Part shown: piece after piece, positions 61,151 through 64,000 of the stretch | Layout of the letters: each line of letters starts with the position of its first letter | How positions within the stretch are numbered: position 1 is the first letter of the stretch | NCBI GenBank assembly: GCA_947561715.1 | Contig: OX387198.1 | Location: forward strand, 1-64,000 | Reading direction: 5' to 3' | DNA length: 64,000 nt | DNA from: Ascidia mentula | Lineage: Eukaryota; Chordata; Ascidiacea; Phlebobranchia; Ascidiidae | Notes under the pieces: generated by a model | Told to the model about the DNA's origin: nothing | Database searches by the model: none | Seen by the model: the letters and a program-made list of their open reading frames with translations, nothing else | Made by a program: the position numbers and the translations under genes

Positions 61151-63763
61151 TTAAGTCTGTCTACCTTTTATAATTTCCTCTTTCACTTTCTGGATTTCTG
61201 ATCTCATTTCTGATATTATTTCCTAAACAAACAAATGAGATGAAAAAATAAAGAATTAAAATAAATAGTTAAACAAACCTGTTTTAATTGATCCAAGTCA
61301 CCTCCGCCCCCAGATTTCCTAATAGAAAATTAAATGAAGTCACAAGGACAGATATATGCTCAGTAGATTATCTATCTACTGTAGATATAACTAAAAACAC
61401 GGAATTTTACAAAAACAATTATCTTTAAAATTAGGAAGGTACCACCATGCATAGGGATATCAACTGAATGCATTGTTAACAATATTATGTCATAACATAA
61501 TAGCTAAGTTGTACTTTTTAAAAAGAATGTTTATAATTTTTCCACTGCATACAAATCATCGACATTTAAAGAAAGCCCTTTCTTACTAAAGAAAAAACAA
61601 CCAGTAAAACGCATGCTTTCTGTAATCACTAAAATTTGTGGAACAAAATATTGCGATTATAAATAAAGGGATTTTAGTGTTTTCAACTCACGGGGCGACA
61701 TAAGAAGATCGCCGAGAAGAAGCGGGTGATGGGTTTTGTAATCTATATTTTCATTGCAATGAATTATTTGTAAGTTATTACCACATTTATACAGGTAAGT
61801 TACCTCGATCCAGTAGAAGGTGAATTGCTCGTTGAATTATTATTCGCTTTCTGCCACGGACGTTTGGTTTCCACTGTGTTTGCTGCAAACATTTTACATC
61901 AAGAAAAGTCCTTCTTTGTAACCTTACTTAAAACATCCAACTTACTGGCAGGTGCAGCAGGTTTAGGTGCTGGTGCGCTGTTTGTTGCAGGTTTAGCCCC
62001 ACCCCCACCTCCACCTCCGTCCTACAAACACAACAAACAACCAACTATTCACAAGCATCCAAATGAACACAGTTTTCACAAAAAGCTTGAAATTATAATC
62101 ACACAAAACAAAGTTTAACCAAGAAACTTGTGACAAACCCCATTCTGTTGTTGAGCGCGTCGTCTCCTGAAAATAAACAAAAATTAAACTGATTGTTGAT
62201 TGATTCACAAAATAATCCTGCTCACTGCATCTTTTTTTGAAGTTCTCCCATCAGGTCAAGTCCTCCACCTCCACCTCCTCCGCTACTGCTGCCACCTCCG
62301 CCACCACCACCACCAGTAGATGGCGCTTCATCTGTGACCTGTGGACAAAATCATATTGACTGTTTGAGGAATTCAAATAATGCATGTCATGGTAAATATG
62401 CAATTATACAACCAGTAATTATTATCAGTTGTGCAAGAGGAGGAAATTTAACCCTTCAACACGATTCAGCAAAAGCAAGTTCACAAAACAGACCTCTAAC
62501 AAACAGCCTCTGACTAGAATAGCACAATATGCACAGTGGTTTCGAACCACCATTTATGCATTGATGGAAACACTGGAGGTTAATTACGGCAGCTTCCTGT
62601 TTATGCAGGCGACTTAAGACAGTCTACATGTAAGTAATTAGATCCTGTATGCATTGCAGCATGGGATAGAACACAATGCATGCAGAAGTGAGGACCAAGC
62701 AAAACTTGACGTTACAAGTGAGACACAAACGCAATCACTATTACTAGAAAGTAGACAATCATTAACTTTTTGTAACTAATCAGACAGATATTGTACATTA
62801 TCCATCTGCGAAGGTTATCCATTCAGTTTCAATCATTAAAAAAATAAAGTTTATGTTCAACATTAACAATAAAATTATCCCCTTAACCTTATAAAGCATC
62901 ATTAGTTTGTTCATTCAAGGAAGCATCAGACTATTGTGACAACACAAGCAGAGGAAGTGATTGGCACATTACCTACTATGACATCATAATCACAAACACC
63001 ATTGCAAATCTATAAATGCCATGTGGGCTGTTTCAATGCAATATAAAAGCATTCGAAAAACTAATTTCACCAAAATAAAAGTTACACAGATTTTTTGGCA
63101 CAAATTCAGCATAATTAAAATAAAAGGGCATACATTGAACAACCATTCATACAAACTGAAATGGGAGAATCTGAATAAAAAGATATCACGAAATCAACTT
63201 TTGCACACAATTGTGAAATATGAATAGACTTACTACAGCTTTCTTCAGTTTAGCTCCCGCCAAAGCAGCAGCAAGACCTCCACCAGAGGGTGCTGGAGGG
63301 GCACTACCACCACCGCTACTAGGAGGTGGTGGAGGAATGCCCCCAGATGGTGGGGGAGGGGGTATTCCCCCAGATGGCGGTGGTGGAATTCCCCCAGATG
63401 GTGGGGGTGGGGGAATTCCCCCAGATGGTGGGGGTGGTGGGATTCCCCCTGACGATGGTGGAGGTGGGGGTGCAGCTAAATTGCACATGTGGTTGAATGG
63501 TACAATTATCGCAAAATTAAAAACTTATAATTTCAATTCATTTAAAAGAAGTTTTAATATGTTAATGACATACTGCAGTGTAACTTTAGACAACAAATAC
63601 TAGTTTGTAAGACAAAAATTTACCGCTTGCCGCCCTCTCCCTTTCTTGTCTGTCCCTCTCCTGCCTCTCCCTCTCTTGTCTTTCCCTCTCTTGCCTCTCC
63701 CTCTCTTGACGCTCACGCTCCTGCTTTTCCCGCTCCATTCGTTCTTGTTGTTCCTTCTCTCTT
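61151..63763 (-). CDS. ENAH: Ena/VASP family actin regulator, 3' part (gene continues past the window)
   Basis: Ena/VASP proteins bind actin barbed ends and speed filament growth at leading edges and adhesions. Visible exons, 5' to 3': an ERERQ-type repeat (63,763 to about 63,625, MEREKQERERQERERQERER) as in Mena; a proline-rich profilin-binding region with repeated GGIPPPPPS, then the G-actin-binding motif LAAALAGAKLKK (63.47-63.23 kb); a Gly-rich stretch and the F-actin-binding block LDLMGELQKKMQ+RRRAQQQNG (62.34-62.23 and 62.16-62.14 kb); a Gly/Ala/Pro linker (62.02-61.95 kb); KRPWQKANNNSTSNSPSTGS (61.9-61.8 kb); a Ser-rich RRSSY exon, possibly a kinase site (61.73-61.69 kb); and the tetramerising coiled coil LDQLKQEIISEMRSEIQKVK from 61,318-61,279 and 61,223-61,151, ending RQT and TAA. 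The EVH1 domain must lie to the right of 64,000. The assignment to ENAH over VASP or EVL rests on the ERER repeat. Confidence 0.93.
62400..63220. other. Ena/VASP intron without a recognised exon
   Basis: An intron between the GAB-motif exon and the Gly-rich exon. A 62-codon plus-strand frame (62,429-62,617) has no support. No clear repeat is seen. Confidence 0.4.
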
Positions 63764-64000
63764 CTAAAACATGATTATGAATATTTTGTGGCAACAAGTA
63801 GAATATTATAACATCAATAATGATTGCATGAAACAAAAAGAGGAATCACAGAAATATGCAGAACAACATCAGTTAATTTTATGCACAATCTTATGGATGC
63901 ATGTGACTCAGGTTTATCCACAGAAATTTGTAGATTTATGCAACATACCAATATTTATCTGTGTTGGATTGAAAAGTACGCGCACTGTAAGGTTACTACC
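63764..64000. other. Ena/VASP intron running to the window edge
   Basis: Begins with a clear acceptor (coding strand TTTTAG before AAGAGAGAAGG) and shows no further exon before the edge. Confidence 0.5.

Overview
The window starts at a chromosome end. About 3.46 kb of uninterrupted-looking CCCTAA telomere repeat (G-rich strand TTAGGG) is followed by about 7 kb of gene-poor subtelomere, and then by a compact, intron-rich animal gene region that runs to the right edge. Five features point to an invertebrate chordate, most likely an ascidian such as Ciona: TTAGGG telomeres, AT-rich DNA, many short introns (tens to a few hundred bases), a fused EPRS gene, and a CENP-F gene whose two ends closely match the vertebrate protein. 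The organism is an inference; nothing in the window proves it.

Layout. 1-3462 telomere. 3463-10,894 subtelomere: degenerate short repeats, a decayed Penelope-like retroelement (about 6.0-6.7 kb), a 129-bp tandem repeat (8.5-8.9 kb), a possible small gene (9.0-9.8 kb) and a hAT-like MITE (10.2-10.5 kb). Minus strand: arginase (10,895-14,258), UDP-glucose pyrophosphorylase UGP2 (15,975-19,768), a small predicted secreted protein (20,492-21,021) and bifunctional glutamyl-prolyl-tRNA synthetase EPRS (22,022-36,164). EPRS shares a 530-bp head-to-head promoter region with an intronless stomatin gene on the plus strand (36,695-37,543). An apparently intact Penelope-like element with 705-bp inverted terminal copies follows (37.85-41.96 kb), then a 31-bp minisatellite and a fold-back repeat. 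The long coiled-coil kinetochore gene CENPF (44.4-59.4 kb, minus) comes next, and finally the 3' part of an Ena/VASP gene (61.15-63.76 kb, minus), whose EVH1 end lies outside the window.

The host genes are housekeeping and cytoskeletal genes with no shared pathway. The theme that ties the window together is mobile DNA. Several short fold-back insertions, a decayed Penelope relative and the intact Penelope-like element all carry a CTGATGA-hairpin-GAAA module. Three of the insertions are bounded by 12-13 bp direct repeats. The copy inside an arginase intron is a textbook type I hammerhead ribozyme in both arms of a perfect 78-bp inverted repeat. Two 49-bp minisatellites also stand out: one seems to have grown out of the end of a tiny hAT insertion, and the other has copied a CENPF 3' splice site eight times.

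Exon boundaries were read by eye from splice consensus, reading phase and similarity to known protein families. Arginase, the small gene, STOM and the parts of UGP2 and CENPF quoted in detail are base-precise. The other exon limits are approximate.
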